Of a stretch of DNA of 10,216 nt, positions 1 through 5,593 are shown piece by piece. The notes under the pieces were generated by a model. It had not been told where the DNA came from. It saw only the letters and a list, made by a program, of their open reading frames with translations, and did no database searches. A program made the translations under genes and the position numbers. Numbering within the stretch: the stretch's first letter is position 1; each line of letters starts with the position of its first letter. Origin of the DNA: Clostridia bacterium (GTDB taxonomy: Bacteria; Bacillota_E; RBS10-35; JAJYVN01); the NCBI GenBank assembly GCA_027335515.1, contig DAHWHT010000193.1, positions 1 through 10,216 of the forward strand, given 5' to 3'.

Positions 1-1037
1 TCAAGATCCAGTTGCTGACCCCGGCCCGGGTGGATCTGTGGGACTACTGGGTGCAGGCGGTGCAACAGATCGCCCCGCCCCTGCGCGGCAAGCAGTTGCA
101 GTGGTTTGCCGACGCGGCGGTGCATGGCTACGCCCTGGCCCCGCAGTATTACCGCTACAACAACGCCGTGGCGACCGCGGCCGTGGGCGGCTGGCTTTCC
201 AAGCTGTTCACCCGGACCGAAAGCAGTGTGCGTACGGCCTTTGGGGCGGCCGATCTCCAGGTCGATGCGATCGAGCGGCGCGGCAAGGCCGCCGTGGGTA
301 CGGTGCGGGCGGTGGCCGGGCAGTTGGCGGCGGCAGGGCGGGCGGGCGGCGCCTATACGTTTGCCGCGCCGACCCGCAGTGGTCTTGGGGTGGCGTCGCG
401 GGCGGATGCGGGGCTGTTGACGCGCGGTACCGCCGGGGCCTACCGCCTGGTGGGCGACGGGGCGTCCGTTTTCGGGATCCATGACAACTGTGGCTTTGCG
501 GGCGCGATGGCGCGGCAGACGCCGGCCGTCTTCACCTGTCGCCTCACGGCCCTGCGCAACGCGACCTGCCCGCAGCTGAGCCCGTTTGCGGCGGCCGGCC
601 TGATGGTCCGCGGCGACCTGAGCGACGACGCGCCCATGGTCCTGGTGTCCGTGACGGCCGCCCAGGGCGTGGGAGTGGTCTACCGGCCGCTCGCCGCGCA
701 GACGACGGCCCGGGAGGTTGCGGCCGCCCCGGCCGCAAGCGCCGTGACGCGCAAACCGCCCGGCGCGCACGCCAACGTGCTGCTGCGGCCCCTTTGGCTG
801 CGGCTGCAGCGGTCCGGCCGCACGTGGCAGGCGTATTCGTCACCCGACGGCAAGCGCTTTACCCCGGCCGGCGCCCCGGTGACCGTCGACCTGGCCGGCG
901 CCTGGGTGGGGTTGTATGCGTGCGCGAACAACGCCCCATTCCATGGCCGCGGTACGATCCAGGCCGACTTCGACCAGGTTGGCGGGTTCACGCCGGCGAC
1001 CGTGGTCCAGATCGGCTCCCGCGGGCTGCCGGCCTGA
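1..1037 (+). CDS. C-terminal part of a protein with a DUF1349-like beta-sandwich domain (5' partial)
   Basis: The frame is open to the left edge (first full codon at base 3), so the TTG at 12 is probably not the real start and the N-terminus lies outside the window. Numbering from base 12, residues about 145-325 resemble the DUF1349/concanavalin-like sandwich found at the C-terminus of many secreted enzymes. The cues are AGLMVRGDLSDDAP at 195-208, PLWLRLQRSGRTWQAYSS at 260-277 with PDGKRFTPAG after it, WVGLYA at 298-303 and the closing ADFDQV at 318-323. Residues 1-115 are aromatic-rich then helical (VDLWDYWVQAV, YYRYNNAV) and I do not recognise them. They may be the end of a catalytic or surface domain. 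A secreted carbohydrate-related role is inference from the C-terminal fold only. The gene stops at TGA 1035-1037 and converges on the oxidoreductase, with a strong hairpin between the two stops. Third positions are strongly G/C, as expected for real coding sequence here. Confidence 0.8.
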   Translation, partial: KIQLLTPARVDLWDYWVQAVQQIAPPLRGKQLQWFADAAVHGYALAPQYYRYNNAVATAAVGGWLSKLFTRTESSVRTAFGAADLQVDAIERRGKAAVGTVRAVAGQLAAAGRAGGAYTFAAPTRSGLGVASRADAGLLTRGTAGAYRLVGDGASVFGIHDNCGFAGAMARQTPAVFTCRLTALRNATCPQLSPFAAAGLMVRGDLSDDAPMVLVSVTAAQGVGVVYRPLAAQTTAREVAAAPAASAVTRKPPGAHANVLLRPLWLRLQRSGRTWQAYSSPDGKRFTPAGAPVTVDLAGAWVGLYACANNAPFHGRGTIQADFDQVGGFTPATVVQIGSRGLPA

Positions 1038-1051
1038 GTGCCGACCCGCGC

Positions 1052-1083
1052 GGCGGTGCCCCCGACGGTGTCAGGGGACCGCC
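1052..1083. terminator. Hairpin between two convergent genes, probable bidirectional terminator
   Basis: GGCGGT (1052-1057) and CCCC (1059-1062) pair with GGGG (1074-1077) and ACCGCC (1078-1083), with one bulged G at 1058. Inside, GAC (1064-1066) pairs with GTC (1070-1072) around the loop GGT. It lies 14 bases after the stop of the left gene and 11 bases beyond the stop of the convergent minus-strand gene. There is no T-tract on either side, so the terminator role rests on position and stem strength. Confidence 0.5.
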
Positions 1084-1094
1084 TGCGCCGGCCT

Positions 1095-2180
1095 TCAGAC
1101 GCTTGCGGCTGGCTGGGGCCGGAGTTCGCCGGCCGCGACCATGGCCTCCAGCGGATTGTCGTCGATCGTCAGCGGGAGGTCGATGCGGGCGCGGCGGCGC
1201 GCCGATTCCCAGCTGGCGAAGATCAGTTCCGCGCCATGCAGGGCGTTGCGGGCGCACAGTTCGGTTTCCCGATCCTCGCGCAGCGCGGCGACCACGTCCG
1301 CAACCGCGCGTTCCACGTAGCCAGGTCCGTGCACGCCCTCCGCGCCGCAGTCCACGGCCTGCCAACCGCCGCCGTCGAAGCGGCGGTGGCGCAGCACGGG
1401 CATGCCCTTGCCCCGCCGCCCGATTTCGATTTCACCCTCGCTGCCGACGAGGCGGTTGTGGCAACCGATGAGGTCGGCCCCCTCGCCCGTAGAGGCCACG
1501 CCGTAGACCCCGTCGGGATACTGCCACAGCACGTACGCCTGGTTTTCGTTGTGCGTGCCGAACACCACCCGCTCGGTGCGGTAGTCGATTTGGGCGATGA
1601 CCCAGCGGGCGGCCTGCTCCCCGGCGAAGTAGCAGGAGAGGTCGAAGCTGTGCGAGCCGTAGTCATACAGGTTGCCGGTACCGAACTCCACGCGGACCAG
1701 CTGGCCGATGCGGCCGGAATCGAGGATTTCTTTGGCGCCGCGGAAGGGGCGGCCAAAGCGCCGCTGGTGGTTGAAGGCCAGCCGTACGCCGCGCCGCTCG
1801 CACTCCGCGGCCATGCTGCGGCATGCCTCCCAGGTATCCGCCATGGGCTTTTCACAGAAGATGGCGCGCACGCCGGCCTCGGCTGCCTGCAGCACCAACG
1901 GCCGGTGGAGCCGCGGCCACACGGGGATGCTGACCAGGTCGAGGTGTTCCGCGGCCAGCATGTCCTCGGCCCGCGTATAGACACTGCCCGACGGTACGCC
2001 CCACTGCTTTGCAAAGGCCTCGGCGTTTTCCGGCACGATGTCCGCGCACGCCGCGACCTGGCACTCCGATGCGCAATCCGCGTACCCCTGGGCGTGCTGG
2101 TGCGCCATGCCGAATCCCTGTGGCCCGGGGCGCTCGGGCTTGCGACCCGTGCCGATAAACCCCACCCGCAACCGACTCAT
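1095..2180 (-). CDS. Gfo/Idh/MocA-family NAD(P)-dependent oxidoreductase
   Basis: A 361-residue protein, the usual length for this family of sugar, inositol and related dehydrogenases. I chose the ATG at 2180-2178 because AGGGAGG lies 7 bases upstream and the Rossmann strand starts at once (MSRLRVGFIGTG). An in-frame start at 2234 would add 18 low-complexity residues. Visible motifs are the Rossmann glycine motif GFIGTG at 7-12, the hallmark EKP at 110-112 (its Lys is the catalytic/cofactor-positioning residue of the family) and FNHQRRF at 136-142. In the C-terminal alpha/beta domain, YDYGSHSFDL at about 172-181 carries the conserved active-site His (177). The segment RKPERPGPQGFGMAHQHAQG follows the glycine motif and looks like a subfamily-specific insertion before the first helix. 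NAD(P) use is family knowledge. The substrate cannot be read from the sequence. The gene stands alone on the minus strand, facing a DUF1349-type protein gene. Confidence 0.93.
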   Translation of the reverse strand: MSRLRVGFIGTGRKPERPGPQGFGMAHQHAQGYADCASECQVAACADIVPENAEAFAKQWGVPSGSVYTRAEDMLAAEHLDLVSIPVWPRLHRPLVLQAAEAGVRAIFCEKPMADTWEACRSMAAECERRGVRLAFNHQRRFGRPFRGAKEILDSGRIGQLVRVEFGTGNLYDYGSHSFDLSCYFAGEQAARWVIAQIDYRTERVVFGTHNENQAYVLWQYPDGVYGVASTGEGADLIGCHNRLVGSEGEIEIGRRGKGMPVLRHRRFDGGGWQAVDCGAEGVHGPGYVERAVADVVAALREDRETELCARNALHGAELIFASWESARRRARIDLPLTIDDNPLEAMVAAGELRPQPAASV

Positions 2181-2395
2181 GCGTCCGCCTCCCTTGCCAT
2201 ACGGCGGCTCCGCCAAGCGTGGCCCCCGCCGCATCTAACCGAATAGATAGCACGACCGGCGGGTTTCTCCTGCCGCGGCCGTGGCCGTTGGCACCCGCGG
2301 TGGGTGAGCGGCGTCACCGCCGCAGGGCGGCGGGGACGGGTACGCTGGCTTGCGTCGGCCGCGACGGTGCGGGCGACGCGAAAGGGGCGACCACG
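2181..2395. promoter_or_regulatory. Divergent intergenic region between the oxidoreductase and the DUF2249 operon
   Basis: This 215-bp gap must hold the start signals of two divergent transcripts. It contains an inverted repeat CACCC-GCGGT-GGGTG (2292-2306) next to a second hairpin GCGGCG-TCAC-CGCCGC (2308-2323). The first is a possible operator, for instance for the Crp-type regulator encoded downstream, but it does not match the classical CRP or FNR consensus. I could not identify a convincing -35/-10 pair on either strand. The AT-richest patch is 2235-2250 (CCGAATAGATAGCACG). Confidence 0.35.
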
Positions 2396-2641
2396 ATGGG
2401 GGACGGGTTTGCGGCGGAGTTGGATGTGCGGCCACTGCCGCCACGCGACAAGCACGCGACGATTCACGCGACCTTTGACGGGCTGGGCGTGGGGGAGTCC
2501 ATGCTGCTGATCAATGACCACGACCCCAAGCCGTTGCACTATGAGTTCCAGATGGAGCGGCCCGGGGTGTTCGACTGGGAGTATGTGGAGCGCGGCCCTG
2601 AGGTATGGCGGGTGCGCATCGGCCGCCGCGCCGCTTCCTGA
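2396..2641 (+). CDS. DUF2249 domain protein
   Basis: An 81-residue protein that is essentially one DUF2249 domain. The family signature DVRPLPPRDKH is at 10-20, where an Arg-Pro-hydrophobic-Pro-x-x-(K/R)-H pattern is typical. The second block, NDHDPKPLHYEF at 40-51, is followed by FDWEYVERGPEVWRVRI at 59-75. The start ATG at 2396 has AAAGGGG about 8 bases upstream and begins just before the domain. Upstream in-frame sequence (from 2219) is low-complexity and unlike coding sequence. DUF2249 proteins are small cytoplasmic proteins of unknown biochemistry. They are often encoded beside hemerythrins, Crp/Fnr regulators and nitric-oxide or denitrification genes, and that is the context here. It is the first gene of a probable three-gene unit, 104 bases before the hemerythrin gene. 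A redox, metal or NO-related role is inference from context. Confidence 0.9.
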   Translation: MGDGFAAELDVRPLPPRDKHATIHATFDGLGVGESMLLINDHDPKPLHYEFQMERPGVFDWEYVERGPEVWRVRIGRRAAS

Positions 2642-2662
2642 CCCCGGACCCACGGACGTTTT

Positions 2663-2694
2663 GGCGGCGGGGCGGATGGCGCCGCCGCGCCGCC
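2663..2694 (+). terminator. Hairpin between the DUF2249 and hemerythrin genes
   Basis: GGCGGCG (2663-2669) pairs with CGCCGCC (2688-2694), and GGCGG (2671-2675) pairs with CCGCC (2682-2686). The two stems are separated by one G/G mismatch and close on the loop ATGGCG. It begins 21 bases after the DUF2249 stop and has no T-tract after it. It could be a partial terminator or mRNA-stability element that sets different levels of the two proteins in one operon. Confidence 0.35.
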
Positions 2695-2745
2695 CGACTC
2701 GGTGCGGCGGCGATGCGACGGGCAACGGTGCGGGGGGGATGACCC

Positions 2746-3237
2746 ATGGCGGAGACGGCGGCGGAGGCCCAGGCGGTGATCACGGCGGTGCGCACGCACC
2801 ACGCGGCGATGGCGGATACCCTGGCGCGGCGCACGGAGGCGGTGGTCGCGGCGTCCGATCCAAAGGAGCGGGCCGCCGCCCTCGCGGCTCTCGTGGCATA
2901 CTGGCGTGGCGAGGTGCTGGTGCACGCGGCGGCGGAGGAGTCGACGATCTACGCAGCGACCGTGCCGCTGGCGCCGGCGCTGGTGACGGCCCTGGAGCTT
3001 GAGCACCGCAGCCTCGGCACGCAGGTGGACGCATTGGAGGCCGCGGCCCCGGGTCCGCCGGCGGGCCTGCCGGTGGCGCTGGCCGCGGCGGCGGCCCTCG
3101 GGGTGTTTCGGGTGCATGCCGACAAGGAGAACGATGTCGTGCTGCCGCTCTTGGCCGAGGCCGGCCGCCCGCTGCGGCCGCTGCTCGGGGACATGGAGCG
3201 AGCCTTCGCCGCGGGGCTGGCGGCGGGCGGCGCCTGA
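2746..3237 (+). CDS. Hemerythrin HHE-domain protein
   Basis: A 163-residue four-helix-bundle protein with the complete non-heme di-iron ligand pattern of bacterial hemerythrins. The ligands are H18 or H19 on helix 1, H60-x3-E64 (HAAAE) on helix 2, H87 (EHR) on helix 3 and H124-x3-E128 (HADKE) on helix 4. Such domains bind O2 or NO, or take part in iron, oxidative or nitrosative stress handling in the cytoplasm. The exact ligand is not readable from sequence. The ATG at 2746 follows a run of seven Gs (2732-2738) at 7-base spacing. It sits between a DUF2249 gene and a Crp/Fnr-type regulator gene, the latter starting only 26 bases after its stop, so co-transcription is likely. It is too short to be a full Ric/YtfE-type repair protein with an N-terminal ScdA domain, so a stand-alone HHE protein is the best call. 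Confidence 0.92.
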   Translation: MAETAAEAQAVITAVRTHHAAMADTLARRTEAVVAASDPKERAAALAALVAYWRGEVLVHAAAEESTIYAATVPLAPALVTALELEHRSLGTQVDALEAAAPGPPAGLPVALAAAAALGVFRVHADKENDVVLPLLAEAGRPLRPLLGDMERAFAAGLAAGGA

Positions 3238-3263
3238 TTCGGGTCGAAGCTGGGGGGACCGTT

Positions 3264-3953
3264 ATGGCCTGTGCGGTGGAGGACCTGGAGGCCGTACCCC
3301 TGTTTGAGGGCGTGTCGGCCGCCACGCGTCAGGCGTTGGCGGCCGCGACCACCGTGCGGCACTATCGGCAGGACATGTTCGTGTTTGCCGAGGGCGAGGA
3401 GGCCGAAAGCTTCCACTTCGTGCTGCGCGGCCGGGTACGGGTCTTCCGCGATACACGCGACGGCCATGAGCAGACCCTGCAGGTATTGCACGCCGGCGGC
3501 CTGCTGGCGGTGGTCGGTTTCCTCGACGGCGTGCCCTATCCCGCGTCGGCGCAAACGCTGACGGCCGCGGAGATCGGCAGCATTCGCAACGCGGATGTGG
3601 CGCGGCTGACGCAATCCTATGGGGATCTGGCCTGGGGATTGCTCCAGCAGTTGGCGCGCCGGCTGCTGTGGGCGCAGGGCCGGATGTATGACCTGGCGCT
3701 GCGCAGTGCGACCGGGCGCGTGGTTTCGGCGTTGCTGCAGCTCGCCCGCGAGCACGGGCGCACCGACGCCAACGGCCGCCTGACCGTCGACATACCCTTG
3801 ACGCATCGCGAGATCGGCCAGTTGATCGGTGTTTCGCGCGAGACGGTGACCCGGACGCTCCGCCAGCTGCGCGAGGCGGGCGCGCTGCGCTGGACCGAAG
3901 ACGGGTTGTTGGTGGTGGATCCTGGCGAACTGCGCCCGTGGCTCGAGGCGTGA
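3264..3953 (+). CDS. Crp/Fnr-family transcriptional regulator
   Basis: A 229-residue regulator of standard family length. Residues about 8-125 form the cyclic-nucleotide-binding-like beta-barrel sensor (LFEGVS, then FVLRGRVRVFRDTRDG at 52-67). Residues 120-150 form the dimerisation helix, and 150-225 form the winged-helix domain. The helix-turn-helix is clear: LTHREIGQLIGVSRETVTR at 179-197, with E193 and R197 at the positions that contact DNA in CRP and FNR. The only cysteine is C3, so the FNR Fe-S cluster ligands are absent. The ligand could be a nucleotide, haem or something else, because the phosphate-binding signature of cAMP-binding CRP is not obvious. GGGGGG about 5 bases before ATG 3264 is the ribosome site. 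As the last gene of the DUF2249-hemerythrin unit it probably regulates that unit. This is inference from co-location. Confidence 0.93.
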   Translation: MACAVEDLEAVPLFEGVSAATRQALAAATTVRHYRQDMFVFAEGEEAESFHFVLRGRVRVFRDTRDGHEQTLQVLHAGGLLAVVGFLDGVPYPASAQTLTAAEIGSIRNADVARLTQSYGDLAWGLLQQLARRLLWAQGRMYDLALRSATGRVVSALLQLAREHGRTDANGRLTVDIPLTHREIGQLIGVSRETVTRTLRQLREAGALRWTEDGLLVVDPGELRPWLEA

Positions 3954-3954
3954 G

Positions 3955-3972
3955 CGTCGGCTTTTCGCGACG
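3955..3972 (+). terminator. Weak hairpin directly after the Crp/Fnr gene
   Basis: CGTCG (3955-3959) pairs with CGACG (3968-3972) around an 8-base loop containing TTTT, followed by GTTTCTCC. The stem is short (5 bp), but its position just after the stop codon makes it a plausible end of the operon. Confidence 0.3.
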
Positions 3973-4131
3973 GTTTCTCCGGTCCGCCGGGCCCGGTTGC
4001 CGCTAAAATCTTGCTTGGCTGCGTACCTTCCGGTGCAGGAACGGCCTTCCACGATTGCGAATCCTTGGATTACCGGTTCGGCCCGACCGCGTCGGTGACC
4101 GCCACCGGGATCGGGGGTGGAGAGCGTGATC

Positions 4132-4869
4132 GTGTCCCGCAGGGGACCCTGGGGAGCCGCGGCCGCACTGGTCGCGGGTGCGGCAACGGCGCTGCTGTTT
4201 GCCGCGCCGGCCGCCGCGGCGTCGACGAGCGCGTCCTGTGTTCTCGGTTCCACGGCGTCGTGTTCCGGAATGACGGTGGTCGGTGCCCATCAGGGCGACA
4301 GCCTCTTTTCGTCGTCCACCGTGGGCGGCAAGGGCGCGGACGTGTTTGCCAAGAATACGGCCTCCGCAGGGAACCCGGTGACTTATAGCTACTTGCAGGT
4401 GAATCCGTCGTCGACGCTTGTCACCGCCAAGCCCAGCACGCTGTATCTGACGGTGGACTACTACGACTCGCCCGCCAAGGGCCAGGTCATGTATAACTAC
4501 GACTCGACGATCGCCAGCGCACCGGTCAACGGCGCCTACGGGGGCACGGCGTCGGTCACCCTGGGCGGCAGTGCGCAGTGGAAGCAGGTGACCTGGAAGC
4601 TGACCCAAGTGTCCTTCCAGCAGAAGGAGAACAACAACGCGGACCTGCGCATCGGGGGCAGCCCCGGGGTGGCGGTGCACGAGGTGATGCTTTCGACCAG
4701 TGCCCCGGCCGGCGCCGCGTCCAGCGCCCCGGCCAAGACATCGACCGCCGGCGGCAAAGCGGCGCTGCCCAAGACCGGCGGTTCGCCGCTGGTACCGGCC
4801 GGCGGCCTGCTGGCGATGGCGCTTGGGTGGGGGCTTCTGGCACGGCGGCGCGTCGCCCGCTCCCGGTAG
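4132..4869 (+). CDS. Secreted LPXTG (LPKTG) cell-wall-anchored protein with jelly-roll-like domain
   Basis: A 245-residue surface protein. I chose the GTG at 4132 because GGTGGAG (4116-4122) lies 9 bases upstream and the product then opens with a typical signal peptide. That peptide is MSRRGPW, a long Ala/Leu/Val stretch and a cleavage region around APAAAAS (residues 25-31). The GTG codons at 4117 and 4126 are alternatives. The C-terminus is a textbook sortase signal: LPKTG at 212-216, a hydrophobic segment (VPAGGLLAMALGWGLLA) and a basic tail (RRRVARSR). The body has YYDSPAKGQVMYNYD at about 110-124, two Trp at 150 and 155, and NADLRI at 169-174. This pattern resembles jelly-roll carbohydrate-binding modules that end in 'NGADFRI'. 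An Ala/Pro/Ser linker (about 190-210) spans the wall. C36 and C44 could form a disulfide. Polysaccharide binding or adhesion is inference. No sortase gene is in the window. Confidence 0.88.
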   Translation: MSRRGPWGAAAALVAGAATALLFAAPAAAASTSASCVLGSTASCSGMTVVGAHQGDSLFSSSTVGGKGADVFAKNTASAGNPVTYSYLQVNPSSTLVTAKPSTLYLTVDYYDSPAKGQVMYNYDSTIASAPVNGAYGGTASVTLGGSAQWKQVTWKLTQVSFQQKENNNADLRIGGSPGVAVHEVMLSTSAPAGAASSAPAKTSTAGGKAALPKTGGSPLVPAGGLLAMALGWGLLARRRVARSR

Positions 4870-4908
4870 GCGGGGCAGGCGGCGACCGAGTGCTGCGGCG
4901 TGGAACCG

Positions 4909-4945
4909 CGAGGGGCGGGGGGCCGGCGGGCCGCCCCGCCCCTCG
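4909..4945 (+). terminator. Strong GC hairpin after the LPKTG protein gene
   Basis: CGAGGGGCGGGG (4909-4920) pairs perfectly with CCCCGCCCCTCG (4934-4945). The intervening bases form an extra GGCC/GGCC stem (4921-4924 with 4929-4932) with the loop GGCG. It starts 40 bases after the stop. There is no T-tract, so factor-independent termination would be of the U-less type. Position and a 12-bp perfect stem support the call. Confidence 0.5.
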
Positions 4946-5091
4946 GCCGTGGCGGGCCTGGGTCGAAGGTGTGCCGACCGGCCCATGAGGCTTGGGTCAT
5001 CTGGACGTCAATGCCGCCTGAATGGGAGCGCAATCCAGGCCGGTCTGACGGAGGGCGGACCGCCCGCCCCGGCGTAGGGCCGTTGCGGGTG

Positions 5092-5451
5092 ATGGCGATG
5101 GGGGCGCTACCGGTCCCGGAGGGCGACGGCGTCTGCGGCGGCCCGCCGCACCTGTCCGAGGCGATGAAGTGCGCGGCCCTTGAGGGGTTCGCCGCGGGGG
5201 GCCGGCTGGCCAGGGAGACGCGCCGCCGGTTGGCCGCGATGGGCGTGGTCCCGTACGAGCGCCGGGTGGCGCGTCAACGACCCTGGGGAGAGGCGGACGA
5301 CACCGCCGTCTGGAGGCTTGTCTCCGGACGCGGCTGGTCGGCGACGGCCGCGGCCGCCTTCCTCAACCGGGAGGAGGCGGAGGTGCGGGCATCGCTGCGG
5401 CGGCAGCGCGGTCTGCTGTGCCAGGACCCGGTCGGCAGCGGCCGGGTTTAG
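5092..5451 (+). CDS. Small uncharacterised protein, possible Myb/HTH-like DNA-binding domain
   Basis: A 119-residue product read from ATG 5092. GTG 5089, which sits 9 bases after TAGGG (5075-5079), and ATG 5098 are equally possible, while further upstream the codon bias fades. The frame is clearly coding: almost all third positions are G/C from about 5089 to the TAG at 5449-5451. The N-terminal 25 residues are Gly/Pro-rich. Residues 28-62 are a basic helical stretch (RLARETRRRLAAMG). Residues 64-108 (PWGEADDTAVWRLVSGRGWS, then a helix with LNREEAEVRASLRRQRGL) resemble the Myb/SANT-like or GcrA-like pattern 'W-x-E-E-D ... G-(W/x)-S ... lgR-s-x-x-a-V-x-x-r-l-x-x-x-G-L'. I do not recognise a named family. 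A DNA-binding role is inference. It lies 142 bases before the ATPase gene on the same strand and may be functionally linked to it. Confidence 0.65.
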   Translation: MAMGALPVPEGDGVCGGPPHLSEAMKCAALEGFAAGGRLARETRRRLAAMGVVPYERRVARQRPWGEADDTAVWRLVSGRGWSATAAAAFLNREEAEVRASLRRQRGLLCQDPVGSGRV

Positions 5452-5452
5452 G

Positions 5453-5486
5453 AGGCCGCACCGCGGGTCGGGAGCCCGCAGCGCCT
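5453..5486 (+). terminator. Hairpin immediately after the small HTH-like gene
   Basis: AGGC (5453-5456) and GC (5458-5459) pair with GC (5481-5482) and GCCT (5483-5486). Inside, GCGGG (5463-5467) pairs with CCCGC (5475-5479). It begins two bases after the TAG stop and has no T-tract. It is either a weak terminator or an attenuator before the ATPase gene. Confidence 0.3.
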
Positions 5487-5564
5487 CGACGGCGACCGGG
5501 TCGGTTTCCGCCGAATGCCGCCCGGAACCCGTCCATCTGCCGGTCGCGCCAGGGCCGGGCGGTG

Positions 5565-5581
5565 CCTGGTAATGGACCAGG
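5565..5581. promoter_or_regulatory. Short inverted repeat upstream of the ATPase gene, possible operator
   Basis: CCTGGT (5565-5570) and ACCAGG (5576-5581) are perfect 6-bp arms around AATGG, ending 12 bases before the GTG start. It could be a binding site for a dimeric regulator or an mRNA hairpin over the translation start. No matching promoter hexamers are evident in the 142-bp gap. Confidence 0.3.
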
Positions 5582-5593
5582 GGGCTGAGGCGG

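Noticed and set aside
3997..4009. TTGCCG followed by TAAAAT (4004-4009) as a promoter for the LPKTG gene
   Set aside because: TAAAAT is a good -10, but the TTG element is almost adjacent and there is no -35 hexamer at 16-18 bases upstream.
2949..4253. 434-codon open frame on the minus strand across the hemerythrin, Crp/Fnr and LPKTG genes
   Set aside because: It lies antisense to three genes with clear domains. Its product is rich in Arg, Gly and Gln with no domain, a normal shadow in very GC-rich DNA.
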